Below, piece by piece: positions 50,289-59,030 of a DNA stretch of 64,000 nucleotides. The position numbers were made by a program, and so were the translations under genes. Source of the DNA: Marinobacter psychrophilus (lineage in GTDB: Bacteria; Pseudomonadota; Gammaproteobacteria; Pseudomonadales; Oleiphilaceae); NCBI RefSeq assembly GCF_001043175.1, contig NZ_CP011494.1, positions 3,906,001 to 3,970,000 on the forward strand, in the 5' to 3' direction. The notes beneath the pieces were generated by a model. That model was not told where the DNA came from, ran no database searches, and worked only from the letters and a program-made list of their open reading frames with translations. Position 1 is the stretch's first letter, and every line of letters starts with the position of its first letter.

Positions 50289-51632
50289 TTAGTCGAACGC
50301 CAAATCTCTCAAAGATAAGGCAACACCCGGGAAGAAAATTAGAATTGCCGTCATAGCAAACAGAATGAGAATGAATGGTAACGTGCCGCGAATTACATCC
50401 ATATACGGCCGATTGAAAATTGCTATAGCAGTAAAGATATCGCAACCAAAAGGAGGAGTAGCGGATCCAATTGCCATCTGCAAAGTAACCATAACACCCA
50501 CAAGCACAGGGTCTAGGCCCACGCTTTCAGCTATTGGCACAAAAATGGGCGTCAAGATCAACAACACTACTAATGAGTCGACAAACATACATCCAACGAA
50601 GAAAGCGAGTGCTATGACAAACAACACAAACTCTGGAGACGCATTCTCTAGACTTAAAGGCGCCAGCAATTCCTGCGGAATCTGCTCAAAAGAAATGTAC
50701 CAGGAAAAAGATTGGCCGATGCCCACCAGAATAAACACCACGGCCGTGATCAGGCCCGTGCTCAAAGCGGAGTCCATCAAGTCTTTGATCTTGAGCTGAC
50801 GATAGATAACACACTCAACTAACACCGCATACAGCACGGCAAAGGCAGCGGCTTCAGTAGGCGTCATAATACCGGAGTAGATACCACCAACGATCAGTAC
50901 AGGAAAACCCAGCGGCAAAATCGATTTCTTAAGCGCTCGTAGCCTCTCTGCCCAATCCGTTTTCTCCACCAAAGCAATGTCGTCAGAATGCTTAATACTG
51001 TAGAAATAGCAATAGACCGAAAACATCAATGCCAACAGCAAACCGGGACCGATACCTGCAACGAAAAGCTCACCCACACTGGTGTTAGCCAAGGTACCGT
51101 ACAAGATTAGACCAATGCTGGGCGGGATCAGGAAAGCAATGTCACTGGCGTTAATAATCAACGCCATAACAAAACTGTCTTTGTACCCCGCCTGCAGCAA
51201 TTTGGGCCGCATAATTTTGCCGACTGACACCACAGTGGCCTGAGTAGAGCCCGACACCGAACCGAACAGGGTACAACTGATACAGGTAGTAATCGGCAGA
51301 CCGCCGCGCATGTGGCCGACAAAAGACTGAACTAGGCCAAGTAGATTATGTGCCGTATGGCCACGAGTCATGATATCCGCCGCCAATATAAACATGGGAA
51401 CAGCAATCAGCGCGTTGGGTGATATCCCAGTCACCATCTGTTGAATGATCACTTGAGGATCAGTGGCAGAGAAATGAACCAAGCCGATCAAAGCCGCGAC
51501 AGCCAGCGGCACTACCATTGGAAAACTCATGAACAGCAAAATAACCATCACAGTCACGAGCGTGAATGTAATCACGTATATGTCCAGAGTACCCGCAACG
51601 ATATCCGCAAAAAACTGGGCAGCCGAATTCAT
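50289..51632 (-). CDS. TRAP transporter large permease (TeaC/UehC-like)
   Basis: 447-residue inner-membrane permease of the DctM family with about 12 helices. VSGSTQATVVSVGKIMRPKLLQAG near residue 127, FLIPPSIGLILYG near 166 and ATPPFGCDIFTAIAIFNRP near 398 are typical. Overlaps the small permease gene by 4 bp. Part of an intact TRAP set whose receptor resembles ectoine-binding TeaA/UehA. Confidence 0.9.
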   Translation of the reverse strand: MNSAAQFFADIVAGTLDIYVITFTLVTVMVILLFMSFPMVVPLAVAALIGLVHFSATDPQVIIQQMVTGISPNALIAVPMFILAADIMTRGHTAHNLLGLVQSFVGHMRGGLPITTCISCTLFGSVSGSTQATVVSVGKIMRPKLLQAGYKDSFVMALIINASDIAFLIPPSIGLILYGTLANTSVGELFVAGIGPGLLLALMFSVYCYFYSIKHSDDIALVEKTDWAERLRALKKSILPLGFPVLIVGGIYSGIMTPTEAAAFAVLYAVLVECVIYRQLKIKDLMDSALSTGLITAVVFILVGIGQSFSWYISFEQIPQELLAPLSLENASPEFVLFVIALAFFVGCMFVDSLVVLLILTPIFVPIAESVGLDPVLVGVMVTLQMAIGSATPPFGCDIFTAIAIFNRPYMDVIRGTLPFILILFAMTAILIFFPGVALSLRDLAFD

Positions 51633-52171
51633 ATCCCACCCTCGTCCGGGTCTATATTACTTTCAATAATTTCATACGACAGGTAAATATCGCTGTGTGT
51701 GAGGTTCATGATCAGACTGATAAAATACTGAATTCCCGCCATTGCAAGGCCCAGAGGAATTATTGAATAAATCAGATAAACCGGAATCTGCAACGCTGGG
51801 CTTAGGCGATTAATCTCCTTAAGCTCCAGAACATAATTAAAAGCGAGGTAGGCCAGAAAAAACATAAGCATAGCCGTTACGGCCGCGATCAATATCGAAA
51901 TGACTTTTTTGGCTGTATGATTGAGAACGTCGTAGACGGCCGTCATTCGTATATTTCGCCCCTTACGCACGGCATAAGCAAATCCAATAAACGTAACAGA
52001 CACGATTAAAAACTGATTGAGTTCTTCAGCAAAGAAAATGCTTTGGTTAAAAAAATAGCGACCGATTGCGTTGGCAGTAGAATTCAGCATCATGAAAACA
52101 ATAGAAAAACAAACGACATATTTTTCAATCTTTTCGGTAATAAAGCTGATTTTGCTAAGCAGGTATTTCAT
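51629..52171 (-). CDS. TRAP transporter small permease (TeaB/UehB-like)
   Basis: 180-residue DctQ-type subunit with four hydrophobic segments (about residues 16-36, 50-70, 90-115, 128-150). Family loop AVRKGRNIRMTAVYDVL at about 68-84. Lies 76 bp after the receptor gene; the start overlaps nothing, the end overlaps the large permease start. Confidence 0.87.
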   Translation of the reverse strand: MKYLLSKISFITEKIEKYVVCFSIVFMMLNSTANAIGRYFFNQSIFFAEELNQFLIVSVTFIGFAYAVRKGRNIRMTAVYDVLNHTAKKVISILIAAVTAMLMFFLAYLAFNYVLELKEINRLSPALQIPVYLIYSIIPLGLAMAGIQYFISLIMNLTHSDIYLSYEIIESNIDPDEGGI

Positions 52172-52247
52172 TACTTAACCCCCAAACCACCAGTCCTTTG
52201 GTGGCTATCTTCGTTGAATAAATGGTTAATGATGCCCCACTAATCAA

Positions 52248-53300
52248 TTAGGATTTGTTGGCTTCCTCAACTTCTTTAAGCAACCCCTGCAGAATATTAC
52301 GAGCACCTTCACGAGCCGCGTCTTTCTCACTATCTTCGTAAGCATTTTCGACAACGTCGTAATAAGTTTCATGCAACTCTTTTGCAAGCGTCTCGAATCG
52401 ACTGCGCTCTTCTTCGTTCAACATCACAACTGTCATCGAAGGGCGTTCTTCGAGAATGAGATCCATGCTTTCTTGGTTGATGCGAATCTGATAATCAAAC
52501 GCGGCTTGCTCAGCTTCTGCGACAGCTTTTTTGATCATCAACTGCTTTTCAGGGCTAATGCTTTTAAACCAGTCATTGTTGGTAGATACGGTAGCAACAT
52601 AAGGCTGCTGGCCCGGGAACATAAGGTGAGTCTGCACTTCATGCCATTTAGCGTTATAGATGAAGTACATAGGATTGACCATGCCGTCAATAGTGCCTAA
52701 TTGTAGGGATCCGTAAACCTCGCCCCACGAAAGTGGCGTTGGCGTAGCGCCAAATACTTTATAGGTTTCTACCGGGATCGTTGAGGTAAAAGTGCGAATC
52801 TTTTGGCTGGCAAAGTCTTCCGGGCTGCGTATGGGCTTGTTCGCGCCCCAAACCATCTCACCTTCTGAAAGCATGGACAACAGCTTCAAGTTTACATTTT
52901 CAAACTTCTCGGACAGATCTCCGTAAATAGTTTTACTACTCGTCAGTACTTCGCGAATAACCTGTTCATCGGTTCCTAACAAATACGGAAGGCTGAGTGC
53001 CTGCACCTCAGGCACGTAAGAGCCAAGATGGCCCGTGCCAACAGAGACGAATTGAATTGTGCCGTTAGCAGCTAGCTCGACAATGTCGTTTTCAGTGCCT
53101 AGCTGGCCGTAGTAATATATTCTGACTTTGATGTCACCGTCTGATTCCTGTTTGATAACATCGGCAAACTTTTTAGCGTATATTGCCTGAACATCGCCTT
53201 TATCTTCTTCACTAGCGAACTTCCAGGTTTCTGCCTGAACGGTGCTAACGTTTCCTAGGCTAATGCCCAAAGTGATAAGGAGTACGAATAACTTTTTCAT
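52248..53300 (-). CDS. TRAP substrate-binding protein, TeaA/UehA-like
   Basis: 350-residue periplasmic receptor with a Sec signal (cleavage after VQA, about residue 23). It strongly resembles ectoine receptors TeaA/UehA in layout: WKFASEEDKGDVQAIYAKKF, QFVSVGTGHLGS, LSEGEMVWGANKPI, KIRTFTSTIPVETYKVFGA, TPTPLSWGEVYGSLQLGTIDG. The Arg in KIRT grips a carboxylate; Trp and Phe around WGEVYG would pack on a ring. I infer uptake of ectoine, hydroxyectoine or a similar zwitterion. ATG 53300. Confidence 0.85.
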   Translation of the reverse strand: MKKLFVLLITLGISLGNVSTVQAETWKFASEEDKGDVQAIYAKKFADVIKQESDGDIKVRIYYYGQLGTENDIVELAANGTIQFVSVGTGHLGSYVPEVQALSLPYLLGTDEQVIREVLTSSKTIYGDLSEKFENVNLKLLSMLSEGEMVWGANKPIRSPEDFASQKIRTFTSTIPVETYKVFGATPTPLSWGEVYGSLQLGTIDGMVNPMYFIYNAKWHEVQTHLMFPGQQPYVATVSTNNDWFKSISPEKQLMIKKAVAEAEQAAFDYQIRINQESMDLILEERPSMTVVMLNEEERSRFETLAKELHETYYDVVENAYEDSEKDAAREGARNILQGLLKEVEEANKS

Positions 53301-53363
53301 ATAACCGCCTTTATATATTTTATGTTATAGGTTTGAAAAATTTCCAGGTTCAACTGAGTCTAT

Positions 53364-54527
53364 CTATTCGAGAACATTACCAGCCAGCGTGACCCAATAG
53401 CCCGCCCCATATTTCAAAATATCGTCATTAAAATCGTACTTTGGATTATGGAGTGCACAACCGCCTTTTGATTCAACGCCATTGCCCAACAGCCCGTAAG
53501 CACCAGGTTTAACCCTTAGCATGCTTGAAAAATCTTCTGAAATCGTGAAAGGTTCACAATTAGCATTCACCTGTTCAGCCCCCAGAGCCTGCGTTGCCGC
53601 AACGACAGCAAGACCCGTCTCGTATTCACTATTAATAGTGGGATAGAAGGTGTTGATGAACTCAAACTCGTAGCTTGCTCCTGCCGCCTGACAAATACCG
53701 GCGACGATTTGCTCCATTCTTTTTTCAATTCGTGCCAGCGTGTCTTCAGTAAAACAGCGGCAGTCTCCTTTAATCACAACCTCAGAAGGGATGACATTAA
53801 CCGTCCCATTGGTTATGAACTCTGTAGCAGATACAACCGCTGTGTCACGGATGGCATTTAAACTGCGAGAAACAATGGTTTGTAATCCTAGTATCACTTG
53901 TGAACCGACCACAATTGGGTCTACGCCAGTGTGAGGCATAGCTGCGTGACCGCCGATTCCTTGGATCCGAATCTGAAAACTGCTTTCACTTGCCATCAGC
54001 GAGCCGGGACGAATCAGAAAGTGACCAGCCGGTAGACCTGGGAGATTGTGCAGACCATAAACGGCATCAATGTCGAAACGCTCAAACAAACCATCGTTGA
54101 TCATCGCCTGAGCGCCGCAACCGTGCTCTTCATCTGGCTGAAAAATAAAATAGACTGTGCCATTAAAGCTGCGATGCTGGGCCAGATAGGAAGCGGCGCC
54201 CAATAACATTGCGGAATGTCCGTCATGCCCGCAGGCATGCATCTTGCCATGATGGCGAGAACAGTGGTCGAAAGTGTTCTGTTCCTTAATTTGAAGCGCA
54301 TCCATGTCAGCACGCAGGCCGACACTCGCCTTGCCATCTCCGTTTTTTAAGATCCCGACAAGACCAACCTGTCCAATGCCGCGCACTACTTCAATTCCCC
54401 AAGAAGTCAGTTTTTCTGCAATGAAGTCTGCTGTCTGGTCTACCTCGAAACCACATTCGGGAAAAGTGTGAATATGACGTCGCCATTCGGTCATGGCTGT
54501 TATCAAATTGGTGTCAAATTTGATCAT
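53364..54527 (-). CDS. M20 family amidohydrolase/deacylase
   Basis: 387-residue zinc enzyme of the M20D (hippurate hydrolase/aminoacylase) group. HIHTFPECGFEV near residue 18, RADMDAL near 70, MHACGHDGHSAMLLGAA near 96 (metal His and Asp), PDEEHGCGAQAMI near 133 (catalytic Glu pair) and HTGVDPIVVGSQVI near 192. It would cleave an N-acyl group from an amino acid. ATG 54527 overlaps the racemase stop by 4 bp (ATGA), so translation is coupled. In an ectoine-like route it would replace DoeB/EutE for N-acetyl-diaminobutyrate. Confidence 0.88.
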   Translation of the reverse strand: MIKFDTNLITAMTEWRRHIHTFPECGFEVDQTADFIAEKLTSWGIEVVRGIGQVGLVGILKNGDGKASVGLRADMDALQIKEQNTFDHCSRHHGKMHACGHDGHSAMLLGAASYLAQHRSFNGTVYFIFQPDEEHGCGAQAMINDGLFERFDIDAVYGLHNLPGLPAGHFLIRPGSLMASESSFQIRIQGIGGHAAMPHTGVDPIVVGSQVILGLQTIVSRSLNAIRDTAVVSATEFITNGTVNVIPSEVVIKGDCRCFTEDTLARIEKRMEQIVAGICQAAGASYEFEFINTFYPTINSEYETGLAVVAATQALGAEQVNANCEPFTISEDFSSMLRVKPGAYGLLGNGVESKGGCALHNPKYDFNDDILKYGAGYWVTLAGNVLE

Positions 54528-55339
54528 GAAGAGACCTCCAACGGCGGCGTATGCGCCGCAAAATGATTGCAATCGGGTTTAGGGGAAAGATGGCAGGACA
54601 GTAAATGACCGTAGCCGGACACTGCACCCGAGTACTGCAGTAAACGAAGGCTGTGCCATGCCAGTAACTGATTACTGGTGATTACAGGTTTCCCCAGCTG
54701 TCGTTCGATACGCTCAACAAGTTGGGCGCTACGCAACGCGGTACATGAGATAAACAGTAGATCGGAATCAGGATCGCAAGCTTGTATCGCCGCTTCTTCA
54801 ATGTCCTGCAGACTAATAAAGGACATAGCTGTGTCGTCTTCAAATCCAAAGCCAGCGATGTTGAGCACCTCGCAGTCAGCGTGCGAAAACGCTCGTACCA
54901 CATCCTCGTTAACGGCTTGGGTATAGGGCGTAAGGATCGAAATTCGCTTAGCATTTAGTTCAGTGAACGCAGCGAAGGCCGCCGTGACAGGATTAGTAAC
55001 GATGGCTCCCGGCCGAACCGCATGAACTAATTCTGTTACCCGCTCACTGCCTATCGCTACCGTGCCGGAAGTGCACGCGTAGATAACGACATCCAGTATA
55101 GTGCCAGGCAAAATAGCATCAGCAGCAGCGCTGATACCCGGCGCCATAGTACGCAGATTTTCGATTGTTAACGGGTTATAGTTGCGTACCCGACTGGTAA
55201 ACATTTCTACTCCACTAGGGTATATGCGCCGCAAGTCCTGCTCAAGATTAAAGTCTGTCGCAAGAGTGATGACGCCAACCCGACCTAATGGGGCCAGGTG
55301 ATCCAAGGCATAACGCGGTGATAATGTCTCTGTTCTCAT
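54524..55339 (-). CDS. EutA-like Asp/Glu racemase family protein
   Basis: 271-residue member of the aspartate racemase/arylmalonate decarboxylase superfamily. Two catalytic Cys are present, C89 in YACTSGTVAIG and C199 in FISCTALRSAQ, as in true two-base racemases. The N-terminal GRVGVITLATDFNLEQDLRRIYP form resembles EutA of ectoine-utilisation clusters. First gene of the minus-strand catabolic operon; divergent from an Lrp gene across a 204-bp spacer. ATG 55339. Confidence 0.83.
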   Translation of the reverse strand: MRTETLSPRYALDHLAPLGRVGVITLATDFNLEQDLRRIYPSGVEMFTSRVRNYNPLTIENLRTMAPGISAAADAILPGTILDVVIYACTSGTVAIGSERVTELVHAVRPGAIVTNPVTAAFAAFTELNAKRISILTPYTQAVNEDVVRAFSHADCEVLNIAGFGFEDDTAMSFISLQDIEEAAIQACDPDSDLLFISCTALRSAQLVERIERQLGKPVITSNQLLAWHSLRLLQYSGAVSGYGHLLSCHLSPKPDCNHFAAHTPPLEVSS

Positions 55340-55543
55340 TATTTTATTCTCACGCGCCTTTGGGCCTATGAATTGGATGCTAATGCCCGATCAACTACGT
55401 CAATGCTACGCAACTGATTTGCAGAAATTCATACAATTTGCACCCGAGGATGAGGAAAATATGCAAATCTACGTATATATGTATTTTTATCACACTTTGC
55501 ACTTACCAGAATTCATAGAGCACGTGCCGCACTAGCACTTATT
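55340..55543. promoter_or_regulatory. Divergent promoter region eutA-like / Lrp
   Basis: 204-bp AT-rich spacer between two divergent genes (ATATATGTATTTTTATCAC around 55474). Probable Lrp-type binding region controlling the cluster; no exact operator is assigned. Confidence 0.45.
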
Positions 55544-56050
55544 ATGCAGACCCAAGCAATGCAGGCATCCAATATGAGCTCAATCGACAACTTTGATCGC
55601 AACATCCTCAGGATCATGCAAGCTTCAAACCGCACCACCTCTGACCAGATAGCCGAACAAGTTGGTTTATCACCCGCTGCTGTTCAGCGCCGAGTCAAAC
55701 GAATGCGTGAACAGCAAATTATCAGCGCCGACGTATCGTGTGTGAGCGCTAAGGCGCTCGGCCGAAATGTAACGTTGATCGTGCAAGTCAGCTTGGAGCG
55801 CGAACGTTCTGATCTAATGGATTTGTTCAAAAAAGAAATGAAAAAACGGGAGGAGGTACAGCAGTGTTACTACGTGACGGGTAGTGCTGATTTCATACTC
55901 GTAGTGACCGCCTTCGATATGGAAGATTATGAGCGATTCACCAGCGACGCATTTTTCGAAAATAATAACGTGCGCAGTTTCCAGACGCACGTCGTTATGG
56001 ACCCGGTAAAAGTCGGTTTAACAGTACCGGTAGAAGAAAAAAAGGATTAG
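55544..56050 (+). CDS. Lrp/AsnC family regulator of the catabolic cluster (DoeX-like)
   Basis: 168-residue regulator. Helix-turn-helix at about residues 13-58 (DRNILRIMQASNRTTSDQIAEQVGLSPAAVQRRVKRM region) and a RAM ligand domain (NVTLIVQVSLERERS, CYYVTGSADFILVVTAFDMEDYERF). In ectoine clusters DoeX is a regulator of this type, sensing a diaminobutyrate derivative. Start ATG 55544; an in-frame ATG at 55574 (MSSIDNFD) is an equally good start. Converges on the DAP-lyase gene. Confidence 0.88.
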   Translation: MQTQAMQASNMSSIDNFDRNILRIMQASNRTTSDQIAEQVGLSPAAVQRRVKRMREQQIISADVSCVSAKALGRNVTLIVQVSLERERSDLMDLFKKEMKKREEVQQCYYVTGSADFILVVTAFDMEDYERFTSDAFFENNNVRSFQTHVVMDPVKVGLTVPVEEKKD

Positions 56051-56073
56051 AACGCATGCTTGAAAAAGGTAAA

Positions 56074-56099
56074 AGTAGGCGGTCACTAGACCGCCTACT
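56074..56099 (-). terminator. Hairpin between convergent genes
   Basis: AGTAGGCGGTC and GACCGCCTACT arms, 11 bp, 4-base loop. On the minus strand the stem is followed by TTTACCTTTTTC, so it should terminate the lyase gene; it may also slow the opposite transcript. Confidence 0.62.
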
Positions 56100-56114
56100 G
56101 AGGACTAATTGGGC

Positions 56115-57305
56115 TCATCCAACTAACTGTTGATATAGCTCGGGATCGGTAGCACCCTCAGTACCCAGCACCAAGACCGTACTATCACGATCCAACCCAA
56201 GTGCCGCCGAAAATTCGCCGCTTTGACGCGCGCGAATCGCCGCTGCCAGTCCCGGTACCCCCGATTCGCCAGCCTCTACGGCTTGGTCGTGACGATAGCC
56301 TTTCGCCAGCATGCGCATCGTCAACGGTATCGCGTCCTCGCTCAGGGTCATAAAATCATCGGCACCGGTTTCAAGAATTTTCCATGCGAGTAGCGAGACT
56401 TCGCCACAAGCCAGACCAGCCATCAACGTTTCCAGATCGCCTTCCACAACCACAGGCTTACCTGCGCGGGCACTTTGCTGCAGGCAGTTCGCTTTCTCAG
56501 GCTCAACCACGACAAAGCGCGGGCGCTTTTCGCCCCACAAATCCCAAAAATAGCCGAATACGGCCGCAGCCAAACCACCGACACCGCCCTGGATAAAGAC
56601 GTGGGTTGGGATTTCTCCATCCAATTGCTCGACAATCTCAGCCAGCATCACCGTATAGCCCAGAGCCACATCCTTGGGAATTTCCATGTAGCCTTCATAA
56701 CTCGTATCGGAGACGATAATGCGGCCATGTGCCTTAGCATCTGCATCCGCTTGGCGGACAGATTCGTCATAATTCCCGCTAATACGGATGACTTCTGCAT
56801 CATAGGCTTCCATTGCCTGCTTTCGGCCTTCAGTTACATCACGATGAACATAAATCACACACCCACAGCCAAACATCTGCGCGCCCCAAGCGACAGACCG
56901 GCCATGATTGCCATCTGTCGCGCAACTCACCACTATTTCCGCCACTTCGGTTTTCCAACTACCATTTAACAGGTCAGCAATATCTGGACGGATGCCCATT
57001 TTTTGCTCCAGTGCCAACTGCAACTGACGCGCCACTGCGTAGGCTCCACCCAGTGCCTTGAAGCTCTTCAAATCAAAGCGGCTGGATTCATCCTTGTACC
57101 AGATACGCGCCAAATCGACATCAGCCGCTAAAGACTCGAATGAATACAAGGGCGTTACCGCGTAACCCGGCCAAGTTTTGATATCGCGAATCGCATCAAC
57201 ACTTGCCGCCACGCTGAGCACATCCTTTTGGCTCTGGCTATAGGCAAGCTTGGTGTCGGCCTTCGGATTAGCGAAATGAGTCAGTCTTCCTGTGAGGTCT
57301 AGCAT
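56115..57305 (-). CDS. Diaminopropionate ammonia-lyase-like PLP enzyme
   Basis: 396-residue fold-type II PLP enzyme. The PLP Lys is K83 in DLKSFKALGGAYAV, the phosphate loop GGVGGLAAAV is near 243, and CATDGNHGRSVAWGAQMFG near 127 is the family substrate motif. Known DAP lyases turn 2,3-diaminopropionate into pyruvate and ammonia. In ectoine clusters a related threonine-dehydratase-like enzyme (EutB) is found instead. ATG 57305 gives the normal length; the frame is open to 57464. Separate transcript, across the Lrp gene from the rest of the cluster. Confidence 0.88.
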   Translation of the reverse strand: MLDLTGRLTHFANPKADTKLAYSQSQKDVLSVAASVDAIRDIKTWPGYAVTPLYSFESLAADVDLARIWYKDESSRFDLKSFKALGGAYAVARQLQLALEQKMGIRPDIADLLNGSWKTEVAEIVVSCATDGNHGRSVAWGAQMFGCGCVIYVHRDVTEGRKQAMEAYDAEVIRISGNYDESVRQADADAKAHGRIIVSDTSYEGYMEIPKDVALGYTVMLAEIVEQLDGEIPTHVFIQGGVGGLAAAVFGYFWDLWGEKRPRFVVVEPEKANCLQQSARAGKPVVVEGDLETLMAGLACGEVSLLAWKILETGADDFMTLSEDAIPLTMRMLAKGYRHDQAVEAGESGVPGLAAAIRARQSGEFSAALGLDRDSTVLVLGTEGATDPELYQQLVG

Positions 57306-57709
57306 AGTTGTTACTGCCTTCTTTACTATTGGCAAGATTGACAAGCTGCGCTTAAGCGCTATCGCTGCTCCTCTGAAAGAGCCGCAAAGCCAATCCTGTT
57401 CCAGAATGAGGTTGCTCACCAGTGTTCGAGCACGTGACTGACCCTTCAGCGCAACCATAATCACGTTTGTCGTGATAAGGGGCTATGTTGACTCAGCTCT
57501 AGCTAGTTTAAGCAACGGATGAGCGGCTGTTCCGCGTATTGTCGCAAGCTGCTGAGGAAAAGCAGCACAATGGAAATGATCATCGCGGGAACCCTGCATC
57601 GCTGGCGCAAGGTCATAGCCTTCAATAACATGCTGGAGGTTATAGACAACAAACACGTAAGGCCGGAACTGGCTCTGAACTGTGTTGAAGAACTGTAGTG
57701 GTCAACTAA
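57306..57709. other. Spacer with possible IS debris
   Basis: About 400 bp before the lyase gene. Contains the likely lyase promoter on the right of 57305. Around 57690-57715 the sequence TAGTGGTCAACTAATTCCGG looks like the terminal inverted repeat of an insertion sequence. A short open frame at 57571-57699 (+) is not recognised. Confidence 0.4.
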
Positions 57710-58236
57710 TTCCGGACAGTATGTTAAGTTTTTCTTCAGTCACAACGTAAGCGCCCTTAAATCGACTCACTTGTCCTCGGTCGAGCTGCGGCACTTTTTT
57801 GAGGTTCGTTCCAGCTCCACATTTCACGACAACAGTGTCTCCAGCTTTTCCAGCGTCAGCAATGCTCTCCAGAACATGCTGAATATAAACCGAGGATTCC
57901 AGGCTGTCGGCTCTCGCAGCTTCGATCAGGGAGTAACACGTTGCACTGGTACGGGCGCCCTGCGAGGTATCTGCAAATAGCCATGCTTTTCAACCAAAAG
58001 AACGGATGGATAGCCTTTTCGGACAGCACGTTACTAATCTTTAGGTCGCCTCGTGCGCAGTAACCCACCGAGGTGGGCCATTGGTTAAACGTATAATCCA
58101 TGGCGATAAATATCAGGGTGCCCTTTGCAACCCTGCCTGCGTTCAATTCCAGCCAGGTCTTCAGCGTGTTCAGTCCGGGCACGATCCGTTCCTGACAAAT
58201 GCGCTTGCGCAGCAATAGTTGTCCGGCGACTGGCAC
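57710..58236 (-). pseudogene. IS66-family transposase, C-terminal remnant, frameshifted
   Basis: Two frames joined near 57980 give an IS66 TnpC C-terminus: GLNTLKTWLELNAGRV, AMDYTFNQWPTSVGYCARGDLKISNVLSEKAI, HPFFWLK, then in another frame LFADTSQGARTSATCYSLIEAAR and VYIQHVLESIA. Some conserved residues (Glu in EKAIHPF for ENAIRPF) are altered. About the last third of the gene remains; inactive. Confidence 0.78.
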
Positions 58237-58760
58237 TATTTCTGTGCGTGCGAGGTGTCCATAGGTTAAGCAATGACACGCTTAATCGAAAGAAGTCGGT
58301 ATGGACCGATGGGCCACCGCATGCCGGAGGGTGCTCAGATGAAACCCGGGGTCTTATGTGGGTCATGGAGCTTTACGCACAAGCTCGTCACGTTGGTGAG
58401 GAGATAAAGCTTCGCCCAGTACTCCCCTCTTTGTGAAAACCCTTCACTCGACCCTGCGCGCTTCCCAGAAGCGTTTTTTCAATTTGCAGTTTTCTACAAC
58501 TCTTTGCTTTACTCATTGTGAGGAGGGTTTGACTGCAAAAAGCCCACGAACCTGAGGGTGACGAATACCCAAGCGAACAGAGGTATTGTCAGAGGACATT
58601 ACAGTTTGATAAAAGTGAGTCTCTTGCCGATCCATAGTCTTGGTGTTGCTACTATTCTGTGTACCACACAGACGTTAGGCTATCTTCTTTCAAAAAGTAT
58701 CACTTCTACAATTGAAGCATTCATGTTTAGCGAGACAGTAAGGGCTCTTCCAAGGACAAT
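58237..58760. other. Unassigned stretch
   Basis: No gene supported. Open frames on both strands lack similarity to families I know. Probably decayed mobile-element DNA continuous with the IS66 remnant. Confidence 0.35.
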
Positions 58761-59030
58761 CTTAGACTAGGTGACATACTTGCGAAAGCAGTGGAAAGAG
58801 CTGCCTCGTCATTAGGACTCGCGTTCGGACAGCTCGCACTCATCCTAGGCGTTAATGAAAGTGACCTGAGAGCGTCTATTGATCCATTGAAAGAGTGTCT
58901 GCCCATGCATCATCATCCTAGCGAGGGCCCTTTTTTATCGCCTGGCGTCACTCACATTTTTCTTTGCTTTATTAAATTGGGCGAGGGAAGTGATATGTTA
59001 ACGTGCACTCACTTGAAAAACTCCCACTAA
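58761..59030 (+). pseudogene. Possible remnant of a Xre/MbcA/ParS (DUF2384) antitoxin
   Basis: The frame reads LGDILAKAVERAASSLGLAFGQLALILGVNESDLRASIDP in pieces, which resembles the helix-turn-helix N-terminus of MbcA/ParS antitoxins (AxxLGLSxxELAxILGVSE). The expected ligand/partner domain does not follow, and no RES-domain toxin is nearby. Weak call. Confidence 0.3.

Noticed and set aside
58237..58440. Group II intron or ribozyme fragment
   Set aside because: A GC-rich stretch suggested structure, but no domain V-like hairpin or reverse-transcriptase frame was found.
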